The notes under the pieces are model-generated. The model was not told the DNA's origin and ran no database searches. It was given only the letters and a program-made list of their open reading frames with translations. A stretch of DNA of 64,000 nt from Chelonoidis abingdonii (taxonomy: Eukaryota; Chordata; Testudines; Testudinidae). Positions 33,791 through 46,709 of this stretch are shown piece by piece. The DNA is taken from assembly GCF_003597395.2 (NCBI RefSeq), contig NC_133770.1, forward strand, positions 96,342,012 through 96,406,011, in the 5' to 3' direction. The number at the start of each line of letters is the position of its first letter. Positions within the stretch are counted from its first letter, which is position 1. A program made the translations under genes and the position numbers.

Positions 33791-35966
33791 AACAGCAGAG
33801 AATCCTGTGGCACCTTATAGACTAACAGACGTTTCGGAGCATGAGCTTTCGTGGGTGAATACCCACTTTGTCAGATGAATGTAGTGGAAATTTCCAGGGG
33901 CAGGTATATATATGCTAGCAAGCAAGCTAGAGATAACGAGGTTAGTTCAATCAGGGAGGATGAGGCCCTGTTCTAGCAGTTGAGGTGTGAAAACCAAGAG
34001 AGGAGAAACTGTCGTGTTGGAAGCCTTCACGTCTTTTGTTCAACCCTGAGCTGATGTTCAATTTGCAGATGAATTGAAAGCTCAAGCAGTTTTCTCTTGA
34101 AGTCTGGTCTGAAGTTTTTTGCTTGCAGGATGCCCTTAGTCTGCATAGTGTGGCCAGTAGAGGTTGAAGTGCGCTCCTACGTGTTTGTATATTGCCTTCC
34201 ATATCTGATTTGGTCCATTTATCTTTCCATAGAGGACTGTTCGTCTGCGATGTACATAGCACGAGGCATTGCTGGATAGTGATGCGTATATTATGTTGGT
34301 GGACGTGCAGGGAATGACGCGTGATGATTGGCTGATTCTGTGTATCCTTGTATTGGTGTTGCACGACTTAGATATTGGGCAGCGTTGCATTGGCGTCTGT
34401 TTTGCATGAGATTGGTCTCCTGAGCTAGATCTACTATGGTGCCGGTGTGCGTTGTGTGAGATACATTTCAGGTTGGAGTTGTCTGTGGGGAAGGCATTGG
34501 CCTGCCACAAGCCTGTGAATGTGGTCATATCCAGCTATGGGTTGTATCCTGATGATGCAATTGAGGTTTTTGCTGGGCCTTGTATGTGATGGCCAGTGGG
34601 TCCTCGTTGGTTTGTTTCTGGGTTTGTCCTTGCGTAGGACTCTGAGTAACTTGCTCTGTTGATCTGTTTTCGCTTATTTCCTGTCTGCGGTATTGTAGTT
34701 TTTGCGAGGCTTGGTGAGATTTTTAGGTGTTGGTCTCTGTTGAGGGTTAGAGCTGATGCGTTTGTACCTCTGCTTGCTGTAGGATATGGATGTTGATGTG
34801 CCGGGATGGAGCTGAGCAGAAGGTAGTCATAGCGGTTCGGTAAGTTTTCGATATGGGCTTTATTGACATCCTTATTTGCACCTGGTGTCAAAGTACTCGT
34901 GTTGACTTGTCCAGGCTCGAGGTTGATGTGGGTGGAACTGTTGACTTGGTGGAATTTTTCCAGAAGTCTCCTTCCCATGGTCCATGATAAAGATGTCATC
35001 AATCGTAGGTATAGTAAGAGGGCAGTATCGTGATGAAGCTAGAAGCGTTGTTCCAATCCCATAAATATTGCAATTGTGGGGCCATGCGGAGTGCCTAGCC
35101 AGTGCCACTATCGGAGATCTTATTGTCATCAAAGGAAATATTGTGTGTGAGTGTAAGCACAAGCTTCACAGCCATTGGCGTGCATATCAGAGATTATGTT
35201 CCTGACAGCTTTGTATTCCTACTGTGGTGGAATGTTTTGTACAGAGCCTCTACATCCATGGGGCTAGGATGGTGTTTTGGGAGTGACCATCTTTGTAGTT
35301 TCCTCAGAGTCAGTGTGCAACGGAATAGCGGCAGCTGGTGGCATAGGGTCTGATAGAGAGTCCATACCAGACAGTCTTCCATAGACTGCCATGCCCGGAT
35401 GATGGGCTCCTTAAGTGAGTTCCGGGTTTGACCGGTAGTAGATAGAATAAGCCTGGTCCGGGCTCTAGAGTCACTCTGATTTGCCTCCAGTGTCTTCTCG
35501 GCCCTCTCCAGCCTGCTTACCTCTTGTGATTCCCTCAGCGGTTGAGAGGAAGTGGATCCTCGCTAGACTTCGCGTATTTGGCAGAGTTCGTCTGGCAGCC
35601 TCTTTTGGTAGTCAACTGTTCATGATGACAACAGCCCCTCTATCAGCCCTCTTTGATTGATAAGTCAGCGGTGGTTCTCTGAGTGGAGGATGCATGCTTC
35701 TGCACGACTTAGGTTATGAGGCAAGCGGTGTTGTTTTTCCACGATTTCTGCCTGTGCACGTAGATGGAAGCATTCAATGTATAGGTCCAGACTGTCATTT
35801 CGACCCTCAGGAGGAGTCCATGTGGAGTTCTTCTTGTGCTGTTGGTGGGAGGGTACCTGTGTATCAGTGCACTGTTCAGTGTTGTCCTGGAAGTATTCTT
35901 TGAGTCGGAGACGGTGAAAGTAGGCTTCCAGATCGCCACAGAACTGTATCATGTTGGTGGGGGTGA
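33791..35966 (-). mobile_element. Penelope-like element (decayed)
   Basis: A Penelope retroelement on the minus strand, flanked by a 15-bp duplication TACATGATTAGGAAT (33776-33790 and 35967-35981). From its 5' side: LEAYFHRLRLKEYF, then STWTPPEGRNDSLDLYI and LPHNLSRAEACIL in 35952-35665. The reverse transcriptase catalytic box follows as TIDDIFIM at about 34985-35010. Remnants of the C-terminal GIY-YIG endonuclease region lie around 34360-34150. Frameshifts break it throughout. Its 3' end (33791-33900) carries the repeat that recurs at 42515 and 55212, with a hammerhead-like core at about 33848-33873. Being bounded by duplications on both sides, it is a complete insertion, truncated or internally shortened to 2.2 kb. 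Confidence 0.88.
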
Positions 35967-35981
35967 TACATGATTAGGAAT

Positions 35982-38900
35982 GTATTTATTAAGAATTCTA
36001 GGTTCCAGCTGGCAAGATTTTGTGAAGTTCATCAACTGCTCAGCCACTCTCTGAATCCAACCCACTTTTCACTCCTTACGCCATGAGATGAAGACTAGCC
36101 TTTTAGGCAGGGAATTGATAGTGTGGGATGCAAATTCAGTTGATCCTTAGTCAGAGCTCTATGAAAGGATTACAAAAAAACTGCAAGTCTCTACCAATGT
36201 GCTGGAGGAAGGAGAGGGAATGCTACTCCAAACTACATTGGTAATCAGGTCAAACTTGCACAAGTGCTATGTTCCAAAAAAAAATTTAAGTAGCTAACAC
36301 AACACAAAACATAGGAGAAGGAAATCCATAGTAATTGCACATGCATACACATGCGCCTGTGCATGTACACACACACACATATATTTCTTTTGCATATAAA
36401 CGCTACTTGTATCTGAGTTATCTTGGATACTGCTAATTTCTTGTCTATCAAAAAACTAAGATTATACATTGGGACAGTCAGATGTAATATATTTGAAATC
36501 TGCATCCCTATAATTGGATGTTTTGTAGATTAAAAATGGATTCTTTTCCTCTATCATATATTGAAAATATAAATGGAACTGCATAATTGTCTAAAATCAA
36601 CTGTTATGTTCCCAAGGAGCAAAATAACTGGTGTTCAGTTCAGTATACAAAAGATCTACATTATGCTACAATTTTGGAAGAGCAGTATAGATTGGGTTTT
36701 CTTCTTTTTAATCTCAGATAAATTTAATCCCTACAAACAGTTTTGCTCAAGGTCTCAAATTGTAAATAGGAGCAATCTTAGTATGATGTTTAAAATTTTC
36801 TTTAAAAATAAAATATCAGTGAAAGTGCATTCTTTAAAGTTCTTTAAAGTGAAGTTATTTTCTCTTTGAGAGAAAATGTAGCTTTGCATTTTAAACTGGG
36901 TATTATATTTTCTCTATGTATTATATATAGTGAAAGCCACTTTTACTAAACTCTGATACTGTGAATCTTATGGTGAAATAATATAAAGTCCAAAATTACC
37001 TTAGTGAAGTGTAATGTAAACATTTCAATAATGGTTCTAGTGAACTTTTTCTTATAGTAAATTTGATCTGTTAGAAAAATTAGTTCTCTGGAAAAAGGTT
37101 CCACTTTCCCTTGACTTATTTACCTTACAATGGGCCAGATTCTTCTGTACTTACTCAAGTGGAAAAATAAATTACTCCATAAATAGTCCCTCTGAAGTCA
37201 ATGCTCATGGCGTAAGCGGGTATTCAGAACAGAGGCATCTCCAGAAATTTATCGCATAGTATGCACAACCGAACCACTCTCACTTTAACTTAAAATGCCA
37301 TGAGGGAGGAGCTGCTGGGCCAAATTTCATGGAGTGGTGTTGCAATCTATTCCACGGAGTCACCACACCACTCAGCTTTGGCCCAGCACCCGTCTGTCAA
37401 GGAGCCACTGGGGAAAACCTGAGTGGTGTGGCGAGCTCATATGCTATGTCACAACGTCACTTGGTTTGGTGGCCTTCTCAAATGGGGGGGCCTAGGGAAA
37501 ACTGATCCCCACTCTGGGCAACCCTGACACCTCCCTCCCCCCAGTTGGTCCCCGCGCCTATGGTATAGACTGTGGGTACCATGCATATAACTTCGGGCAC
37601 TACTGATTCAGAATAAATAAGGGTATCATAATCTGGTCCTGTGTAACTAATTTCAAATGGTATCACAGATCCTTGCATATCTGTTTAAAGCACGCTGTTG
37701 TGGGGTTTATTCAAGATGAAATGTTTTTAAAAGTCTGTAACTAATATCCAAAGTGGCTACTATGATTTAAATGATGTTTTCTTATGGAAGTTGTTCAGAG
37801 AACTAATATAATTCTCCTTGAGGTTTTCATCATAAAATGCCACATCATTAAATGGCACCAGTTCCCAACAGGAACAGAACAAAATAATTCTGTTTATTTT
37901 TTTTTGCTGAGTTCTTGTTCTAAACCTGTAACTAATTACAGAAAGGAAACAATATAAAAATGTCCACTCAGGTTTCAGGCATTAATCTTGTCCATCTGTT
38001 TCTCTGTAAATTCTTGAATTTTCATATTTAGCATAGCAAAATCTATCAGCTTCCGTCATCTCCTTGCAGTTTAGGATAAGGTTAATACTTCATCTAGAAT
38101 CAAGGAAATCTGCATATACGAGTGCACAAAAATGTGGCACCCTTTGCTTTTCTCAGTTCTTTAAAACGTTTTGAATGGAATTCACTCCTAGCATGAATTC
38201 TGTCCACCTCTTCAGTCCCACTTTAGTCCTCAAAATAAGGGGGAAGGTGATGCATAGACTTTGTGCCAGGCTTCTGCAAAGTGGTAGATTTCACGCTCTC
38301 TCACTAGGAAATATATACCTATCTGTGTCATAAAACTTGTTTTTGAGGCGGAGAAGCTAGATTTCACCTGAAGAGTATAAAAATGTAATGATGCACACAA
38401 CCGTGCTAAAACTTTTGAATGCTCAGGTGGAGAACAGTGCCATTGTTTAGAAGTGCAAGGAAAGACATTTTGTTGTATTCAGTTTCATTACATCCTTATA
38501 TCATTAGCATCTGTGGTTTCTATGATCTTCAGATGTTTTTCTTGCCAGGAAACTTGTGTTTTCTGTCACACTTTTAGGCAGACAGCACTGGAAAGTTTAC
38601 TCATTCTGCGTGGATATGACTCTTTCTCAAGGGATTGTATATTTGGAAAACCTGTTTCCATAAAGTATCAGGCACTGTTGTTATAATTTAACTTAATCCA
38701 GATTCATTATCCCATACCTACTGTTGTAGATACACATTCGTTGTTTCTTATACTGTGGCTCATGGAGACTCGTGAGTTTCTGATGTGTTCACAGGCACAA
38801 ACGGATAACCCACCCACCCAATCAGTCTGTTATGTTATTCTACGTGCCTTACAAAAGAGAGAAAAGGAACCTTGATTATATAATTGACCAGGCGGTAAAA

Positions 38901-40996
38901 GAGTCAAGATGTTTCTTATGTCTCTTTCACTTTTTGTAGCAATGAGGAGGAAATTAGGATGGGAGACGTAAAAGGAGTGAAGGGAAGATGAGACCAGGTG
39001 ACTAGGTTCATTCATCCAGTTGTTCACATTGTATGAGGCTACCATTTTAGCATAAGGGCTGTGCAGATGAGATGCTTCCTTTTTCTTCACCCTGTGCTTG
39101 AGCTGCCTGTGTATACAACCATGTGTGAACATGCACACACGGTTTGGATCTTGACTCTCTCTATAAAGACTAATTTCGCAATATGTATTTTATTAATTAA
39201 TGTTTACTCATATATTTGTTTCGCTACTCTTTATCTACAGATTTGTTTTTGTTTGTTACATTGTAGTTAAGCTATAATGATTCATAATATATAACACTCA
39301 TGGATGTGAAACCTATGACTGCAGGCACAAAGTGTGACAGCATATAGGTTTCTGAAATGAAACAAAACAGCAAACTTGGAAACACCACTTAGATACAAAT
39401 CATGCATTAGATGATAAAATTATATTATACAGTACTTATATATATCACACTGTTAGAAGTGGTGACCTCCTTCTCTATTTCTATAAATACTAGTATGGAT
39501 TTAAAGCAATGTTTATTTAAATTTACTTTAAGTGTCTATTTGTGTTTTGGCTGAAATAAAAAAAAATCCTTCAAAACTATGTAAAGTTTGGATTATGACA
39601 TTGCAGAATATATGTTGTAACTGAGATGCTTATATGCCATAGCAATAGGCATTATAAATGTAAAATATGTTTTGGGGATTTTTTAAAAAAAACCTGCTGA
39701 TCTGATTTTAAATTTGTAGTCTTCTTCTCCGGGGTCAAATTAGGTCAGCTCGCTCATGCTTAATTACCCCTTGGTTTTAATTACTACCTACTTTTAACAT
39801 CAACCTGGTCTTCATATTAATTCCTCCCAAAACTTATTCAAGTGTAATTTTGGCTCTCCATGAGAAGTGCAATATAAACAGAGTTCTCTCTCTGTCTTTA
39901 TGTTCAGAAATGTTACTAGATTTTTTGTTTAAAAATAGCAGATCATCATTACCATATTTATATGACACCTATTAGAATAGAGTATTAAAAAACACAGAAT
40001 ATAAAAAACAAATGTGTAAATCTTTGTCAGCCAGGACCCTATCTACTGAAACAGCAAACAGCATAGCAAACAACAAACATATATATTTAGCTACATTAGC
40101 CATAATTACCTTTAAAATATCAATATATGCACATCAGTATAATTGTAATATATATGTTATCACTATAATTCATTCCAGTATAATGAGTGGGGGATAGGCA
40201 GTACATCAGTGTAACTAAAAACAAAATTTGATTCAGTTTACACATTGGTGTCCATCTGTTTCAGTTTATCAGGTTAATAAATATACAGTTTTATGAATCT
40301 AAAACTCTGATGAAGCAGCCAGTAGTGTCTTACAATAGCAGCATAGAATCCTGCAGTTTACTTTGCATAGGTGCACTGCTGTTCCCACATGGAGTCCCAT
40401 TGACTTTAGGGGGGTTCTCCATGCACAAAGACCTACACAGGTGCAGCAGTGCACCCATGCATAATGAATTGCAGGTGTAAGTCTCACCTGAAGTATGACA
40501 GCCATAACATAGGAGCTTAGGGCAACAGTTTCCCATCTGTGCCCCTCCAGCAGCATAAAGAAGGTCTTAACTAGCTACCCAGGAATTTTCCCAGCATAGG
40601 GGAAATCTCCATATGTTGCAGAGTCATTTGGTGTAGAGGACAATCTGGCCTTCTCTTTTTAGATCCTGCTTTTGGCCTCTGCCATACTCACACACAAACA
40701 CTTCCTGCCAGAAGAGATGAACCACAACAGGATCTTCACTCCTCATATGCAATGAATTGCCCTCAGATCCTTGCTCTTTGATTCACGAACTCCTTATAAA
40801 CCCATCTCTGAGAAACTCTCAGTAGCCCCTATCATTCCGTGAAGAACTTCTACTGCCTCACTTCTCTTCAGGGTCAACCTCGTACAGAAAATATGGAGTT
40901 TCTCTAGACCATGGCATCTTTGCGATATGGAATTATAATAAAATGTTACATGGATCAAAAAAGTCTCTTACTCTCCTAAATCTCATATCGCTAAGA
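35982..40996. other. Intron sequence, no gene
   Basis: AT-rich intron. A degenerate fold-back repeat with GGGCCAGATTCTTCTGTACT is visible at about 37133-37215, and a palindrome-like stretch (GCATAGGTGCACTGCTG ... CAGCAGTGCACCCATGC) at 40366-40460. Nothing else is recognised. Confidence 0.65.
40366..40460. repeat. Fold-back repeat
   Basis: GCATAGGTGCACTGCTG at the left and CAGCAGTGCACCCATGC at the right are inverted repeats around CCCATTGACTTTAGGGGGG. Likely another old MITE. Confidence 0.65.
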
Positions 40997-41127
40997 CATT
41001 GGTTTTTAACCTTTTTTCATTTGAGGACCCTTCAAAAGTTTTGAGTGGAGGTTCGGACCCCTTTGGAAATCTTAGACATAGTCTGTGGACCCTCTGAGGT
41101 CCATAGACCACAGGTTGAAAACCACTG
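40997..41127. mobile_element. hAT MITE
   Basis: The left end CATTGGTTTTTAACC and the reverse complement of the right end, CAGTGGTTTTCAACC, are inverted repeats. The flanks CGCTAAGA (40989-40996) and CCCTAAGA (41128-41135) match at seven of eight bases. The interior contains GGACCCTTCAAAAGTTTTGA and GGACCCTCTGAGGTCCATAG. The start CAGTGGTTCTCAACC-type is typical of hAT MITEs in vertebrates. Confidence 0.85.
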
Positions 41128-41135
41128 CCCTAAGA

Positions 41136-42190
41136 AGTTATCCAGTTAACTTTAAAGATTAAGGATAAAAAGGGGCGGAGGTGTCCCCAAAACCAGCACG
41201 GTTCTTTTATGACAGGGAATGTGCCCCAGATAATTCAGGTGGCTATAATCAAGGATGTAAAGATATATTCTATTAGTTATCATTTTGCCTAAAATAAATT
41301 CTAGAACATTAAAACCAGCAAATTTAAAGTTATCTTAAATTTGTAAAAAATAAACTTTTGGAAATTAAGATTTTATGAACAATGTTCTCTCTGCCCCCAT
41401 TCCATACTCCAGCATGCACCCATGTAATCTGCATTATCCACTTGATGGACATTGGTATATGTGTTAAGTATTTCAAATGCCTTTTTTAGATTTTTTTCAA
41501 CTACTCTTTGTTCTCCACATGTAACAGGTAATAAGGACCTGCTTTAAAAGTCTATTGAATTCAAGTGACTTCATTCCACTGACTTCATTGGACTTTAGAT
41601 CAGGCCCTAAATTTGTTTTGGAAAATGAGTTACAGTTCATTGTAGTCTATGCTGGTATTTGTACAGTAGCTGGAGTGATAGTGATTATCTGGTTGTATTG
41701 GGATGGCTGGGTCTCATGCTCACACTGTGATGGAAAATGAGATAAGTATATTGGTGTATGTATTTTGCATAGAGAGGGTGCTGGAACGGGATCTGTAAAT
41801 AGTAGCAGGTATTTGGGGACCCGATGTAGATGAGGAGATGTAAAAAGGCTCTTGATAGCCATTGTGGGAGGTTGGAGGGACAGGTCTGAACTGTATTGGT
41901 GAATAAGTGGTTAATGCTGATGTAGCCCTTTCTGAAGAGTCACCTACCCAATCACAGATGCAAGAGTATAGCCTTTGAGAAAAGAATCCCAAAGGGTTGG
42001 AAATACAGCCTCAAGAATGTGCGTGTAAAGAGGTAGGAGTGTGCCAGAAATGCCTAAGCTTTGGAAGTCCTGAAAATGTAAGCCAGAGACATAAGACCCC
42101 CTCAGTAGAAAGGTTGATCTTCTGGTATATTAGGATAATAATTTAAGCAAACAATAGACAAGCAAGGAGCCCCTTGATCAAGATTTTAAA
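41136..42190. other. Intron sequence, no recognised feature
   Basis: Ordinary intron sequence; a possible degenerate 'TTGAATTCAAGTGACTTCA / CTTCATTGGACTTTAGATCA' fold-back near 41550-41605. Confidence 0.55.
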
Positions 42191-42194
42191 ATTT

Positions 42195-42395
42195 AAGTAA
42201 TGATTTTGGATGATTTTCATCTTCATTTTTGGGTGTTCAACTTGAGACAACGTAAACAGACTTGATTCTCAGAAAATGCTGTGCATCCATGCTCATTTTC
42301 AGAAAATGCAGAATACTCATTCTCTGAAAATCAAACACCCCAAAAATGAGGTAGTCAGAATCACTAGTCACTTTTGAAAATCTTGGTCTTTACTT
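42195..42395. repeat. Fold-back MITE-like repeat
   Basis: Its left part has TTTTTGGGTGTTCAACTTGA and GATTCTCAGAAAATGCTG; its right part GAAAATCAAACACCCCAAAA and CACTAGTCACTTTTGAAAAT. The arms are inverted relative to each other. Superfamily unresolved. Confidence 0.6.
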
Positions 42396-42514
42396 CTTAT
42401 TAAATGTGCCTGAAATTGGAAATACAAGAAAATTACAATATGCACACCTTGGATGATTATTAATAATAATTATAATGTGTCCACTTCAAAAGATAAGTTA
42501 CTTTGGTAAGAATA

Positions 42515-42721
42515 GCAAAGAGTCCTATGGCACCTTGTAAACTAACAGACATATTAGAGCATGAGCTTTCGTGGGTGAATACCCACTTCGTCACATGCAT
42601 CTGACGAAGTGGGTATTCTCCCACGAAAGCTCATGCTCCAATACGTCTGTTAGTCTATAAGGTGCCACAGGACTCTTTGCTGCTTTTACAGATCCAGACT
42701 AACACGGCTACTCCTCTGATA
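42515..42721. mobile_element. Short Penelope-derived inverted pair with target duplication
   Basis: A 207-bp insertion flanked by TTTGGTAAGAATA (42502-42514 and 42722-42734). The left arm (about 42515-42600) is the inverse of the right arm (42601-42680). Both arms carry the 3'-terminal sequence of the Penelope element at 33791. The right arm adds GATCCAGACTAACACGGCTA before the duplication. Each arm contains a hammerhead-like core. It has no coding capacity. Confidence 0.85.
42601..42640 (+). ncRNA. Hammerhead-ribozyme-like motif
   Basis: CTGACGA (42601-42607) is followed by a potential stem-loop, GTGGG/CCCAC (42609-42624), and then GAAA (42625-42628), the conserved core order of a hammerhead ribozyme. 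Flanking GCAT (42597-42600) could pair with ATGC (42633-42636). Penelope-like elements are known to carry hammerhead motifs. The cleavage site and helix III are not clear by eye, and activity is unknown. Confidence 0.5.
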
Positions 42722-42734
42722 TTTGGTAAGAATA

Positions 42735-45700
42735 TTTGTTTTGATGGTGGAGGAAATGTTCCTTAGAAGGAAAAAGTAAATCACTATTGCACATATAAGA
42801 AAAGTTCTCAATTCTTGTTCATGAAAAAAGTTCAAAGTGAACTGCAGCTCTTTTTTTCAGCTGATACCTGCCACAGACACTTTAATTTCAGGAAAGTTAG
42901 ACAGTTTTACCTGTTTGCCAGAGACTTTGGTTTTGTATTCATGTCAGATGCCAAATAGTAAACCTATTTCTGTCATGTTTTAATCAGCATGGGGTAGTCT
43001 AAACATATTCAGTAGGTCTACTGACCTTTTCCTGAGCAATGGAAAACTTTCAGCAGTGCCAGTGCTGTATTTTTATAGCACTATTATTTATAGGTCTTGT
43101 CTTCCTTGCTACTATTTCTTAGACCTGTCCTTGACTAAAAAATAAATGTGTCACTCAGGCTTTTAGTCACACCTGTTTTTTAATACAATTAAAATGGATA
43201 TAACTTTCATAAAAATAGAAATGTGTGTTTAGCCAATCTGTTTTATCTGAAAGTCATGTCTTTAGTTACGGTTGTTTAACAATGATGGTCAATTTCTGCA
43301 GTATATTAACAGGTAATGTATGAAATAATTCTGTACCGAATACACTTTTACCATTATTATTCATTAATTTATTAACAATTATCACAGTAGCAGCTAGATA
43401 CCTATTGTCATTACAAATTTTAATGTAATAGAGGTGAAATTTAAAAACTGCTGTCCTTTTCACAGAAATAAAATCAAACAGAAATAAAAAAAACACAAGT
43501 GCTCTGTAAGATACTTAACCAAAGTAAGATACTTTGCTCTGTAAGATACTTAACCAAATATTGTTGCCTTACATTGTGCACTCACTAGACTCAGGTTTTA
43601 GCAGACCTGCAAAGAAAGCAAATTCTGTAGGCAAGAGCCCTTTACAGAGAAAGCCCTGCAGCTGATCGTGCAGTGTTTAACCTCAAGAACAAACAGAAAA
43701 GAGCCTTCCAGCTGATCTAAATGTCACAGAGGAAAAGAGTGAGAGGAAATCTCGTCTAAGATGGCTGGGTTACAGACTATTCAGGGCTTTAAAGGTTAGG
43801 ATGCACACCTTGAACTGACTCAGAAATGACCACAAAGCGAATGGGAAGACTTGAGTACAGAGTATTGTATTCACAGTGGCCTATTCCAGAGATAGCCAGC
43901 TGTATTCTCCACAAGTGGGAGATTCCAGGTGGTATACATCAAAGGACTCCCTCCCAAAGCCTCACTTCTTCTGTAGCACCTAATAACGATAGCCTCTGTT
44001 GAATGCCTCTTCCACACAACATTACATTATAGGAGATGAGAGTGAGATCAATGAAATAAAACAAAATAAATTATCTAATCCTGCACTCTAATCTGGCTCC
44101 CCTAGTGCATCTTGTCTTATCTGTATGTATCTTTTAAACAGTAAAATTAGGCATCAAGATCTGTCCTTATATTTATCTCCAGTACAGCAGCAAGTAACAG
44201 TGATGGAGATGACAAATGTGTGGATGACAGTGGAAAGACCTCCCAATCAGAGGAATAGTTGCAGGTTTCTGGCCATTTGTACTTAATGAAAGCTACAATA
44301 GATTCAATAGAAAACAAAGACTTGGACCCATTTTGGTGAAAAGCAACCACGTCTCCCAGTGCCAAGAAGCATCACTTCCATTGTATCTGTACAGAGCTCT
44401 AGCCAGGCTGCTTTTGTCTAGGCCTTTACACCATCTTATTATTCCCCAGTGCCTGAATGAGTTAATCTGGGTTAAGTGAAAAAGAGACATACAGCTGAGT
44501 ATCCTCAGTACACAGGAGATACTGGAGTCGCCCATATTTCACAATCTCCTTCAATGTACATGGAATAAGAGTAACAAAATGGCTCCTATTGAACTGCCAT
44601 GAGAGGACCCTCAAAAAGAATGAGCAGTTATTCGGTGCTACTCTCTGGAAGCTCTCAGAAAAGCCATTTGATCCACTCTGGCAAGGTTATGCAGACGGCA
44701 ATACCTTGGTATCAAAAGCTGCAGGTATAGCTGATAACACTGACATCTAAACCTTATCCATTTCAAGGAAGAGATTATTAACCACTGCTATCAATGCAGT
44801 CTCATTTTCATACCATTTGAACCAAGACTTAAGTGGGATCTCAGACACTGAAGGAATCCAGGGGCAGCTGGAGTTGGCCCATAACTATTTTCTCAATAGC
44901 CTTCCTTAAAATTAGGAGAATTGAGACAGGACAACAACTGGCAGGGTTATTCATGTCTAAAAATGGTTTCTTGAGTGAGATTGACACCACTTGGGTGATC
45001 TGTTGAGTCTAATGTCTCTTCACTACCTTTAAGGCAGTAGAGGGCTGCGATGGATTTGGAACTGCTCAATGTATATGTCACAAACTGATCCATAATTACG
45101 AACCTACATTGTTTAAACCCTTGTTATATATTGTACCACACTTGCTTATTGCAGTGATTGTCCTATGAATGCTTAATTATTTCTCTCTGTGTCACTGCCT
45201 GTCTGTCTCTTATCTCTCACAATACTCTTTGTTTTTCACATCTAATCAATGTTAATTCCATCCAGGGTTTAAATTTATCAAATTATGTGGGTTTGAGCCC
45301 ATCCACTGGTGTATAAACTGAGCTTCATAGGATACACATAATATTCTCTTTGTTCTGTAGCAAGGAGAGACAGAGAGAGAGAGCGACCTGCGCAAAGAAT
45401 TCTGGATGAGGCAAAGGAAAGTTATTTTTAGGTTGTGAAGGAAACTTGATGAAAGAGCCAGAACTTCAGATTGCATTTATTTTCAATGAAGTGAATCTTC
45501 ATCATGCACAAAGCTTATTTAAAAATAAACTATACTCAAAGCTTTGAATAAAGATGTTAGAAAGTTAAAGTGTATGTAACTTCCCTACTATGATGTCTGA
45601 TTACTCAAAATGGCCTGCCTTCCAAAGTTCCTTAAAAATACAGTGCTAGTGTTTTAGTTTTTAACATTAGAATGATAATTACTACTGCCTGCATTGCCCC

Positions 45701-45970
45701 TCTCCTAAGGAAATACCCAAAGGAGGAATCTTGGGCCAATAGATAGCTATAGGAGGATTTTTCCTGAGAGAATTCCATTATGAAAGCATATTTTGCCCTA
45801 CTAGAATGTGTGATCTGGGGATCCATAAGAGCCTATTGTACTCCCTTGGATTTTTCTCAAACTCCTGTGCTGTGCAGGTCCACTGGAGAGTTCATGTAAT
45901 GTTTGCTTCACATACAAAGATGTATACATAAGATTTTCAAAACAGAAATGTCAAATACCATACGGGGTCT
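42735..45970. other. Intron sequence, no gene
   Basis: No coding sequence recognised. Around 43755-45090 phrases such as CAGGGCTTTAAAGGTTAGGA and TTGAGACAGGACAACAACTG resemble a very old retroelement, which I cannot classify. A direct repeat, AAGATAC with TTAACCAAA, occurs twice near 43505-43560. Confidence 0.5.
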
Positions 45971-46056
45971 GTGGGACAGGTTCTCTGTGTAAATTAGTAC
46001 AGTCCCATTGACTTCAATAGAATAATGCCAGTTTACACCAGCTGAGAACCTGGCCC
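45971..46056. repeat. Fold-back MITE-like repeat
   Basis: It contains GGTTCTCTGTGTAAATTAGT, the centre CCCATTGACTTCAATAGAAT and GTTTACACCAGCTGAGAACC; the outer parts are inverted copies. Confidence 0.75.
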
Positions 46057-46214
46057 TATGTATGTACTGAAGTTAAATTGTGTATGAAGCTGCAGTCCAC
46101 ACCCCCAGTTTAAAAATGCGTATTTATTGTCAACTGTTCTGAAATAGCTTTCTGTGAAAAGGAGATTGCTTGTATAGTATATGGGCCGCATTTTGCATTG
46201 CCTCTCTCACATGG

Positions 46215-46704
46215 AACATAAGGATTGTCATACTGAATGAGATCCAAGGTCCATCTAATCCAGTATCTTGTTTCCAACTGTGGCTAGTACCAAATGCTTC
46301 AGAGGCAAGTGTAAGAATCCCATAGTAGGCAAATGCAGTTAATCTGCTCCCCACAGAGCTCTCATCCTACTCTCTGATAGTTAGAGATAATGAGGACAAG
46401 GTTTTAAGATGAATTTTGATAACTCTGGATACACTTGTTAGCCACATAAATGTCCAATCCCTTTTTGAATCTTGCCAAGTTCAATTAATTCCTCAGTTTA
46501 ATCACCTGTTGTGTGAAAAAGTATTTCCTTTTCTCAGTTTTGAATTACCCACCTTTCCATTTCATTGAATGTCCCCTTGTTCTTGTATTATAAAACAAGG
46601 AGAAAAGAAGTTCCCCATTTCCCTTCTCTATCATTCATTATTTTCTGTACTTTTATCATCATGCCCTTCTTATTCATCTCCTTTCTAAGGTAAATATAAG
46701 CTAT
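46215..46704 (-). mobile_element. CR1-clade LINE 3' region, part 1 (split by Ty3 element)
   Basis: It starts with GGAACATAAGGATTGTCATA and GATCCAAGGTCCATCTAATC, the inverse of the TTCTTATG-tailed LINE 3' end, then the old LINE 3' region (CTTTTTGAATCTTGCCAAGT, GTGTGAAAAAGTATTTCCTT). It breaks off at 46704 and resumes at 49668, so the Ty3-type element landed inside it. Confidence 0.75.
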
Positions 46705-46709
46705 CCCAG

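Noticed and set aside
43505..43560. Short tandem duplication with AAGATAC and TTAACCAAA
   Set aside because: Only two copies of about 30 bp; most likely replication slippage without function.
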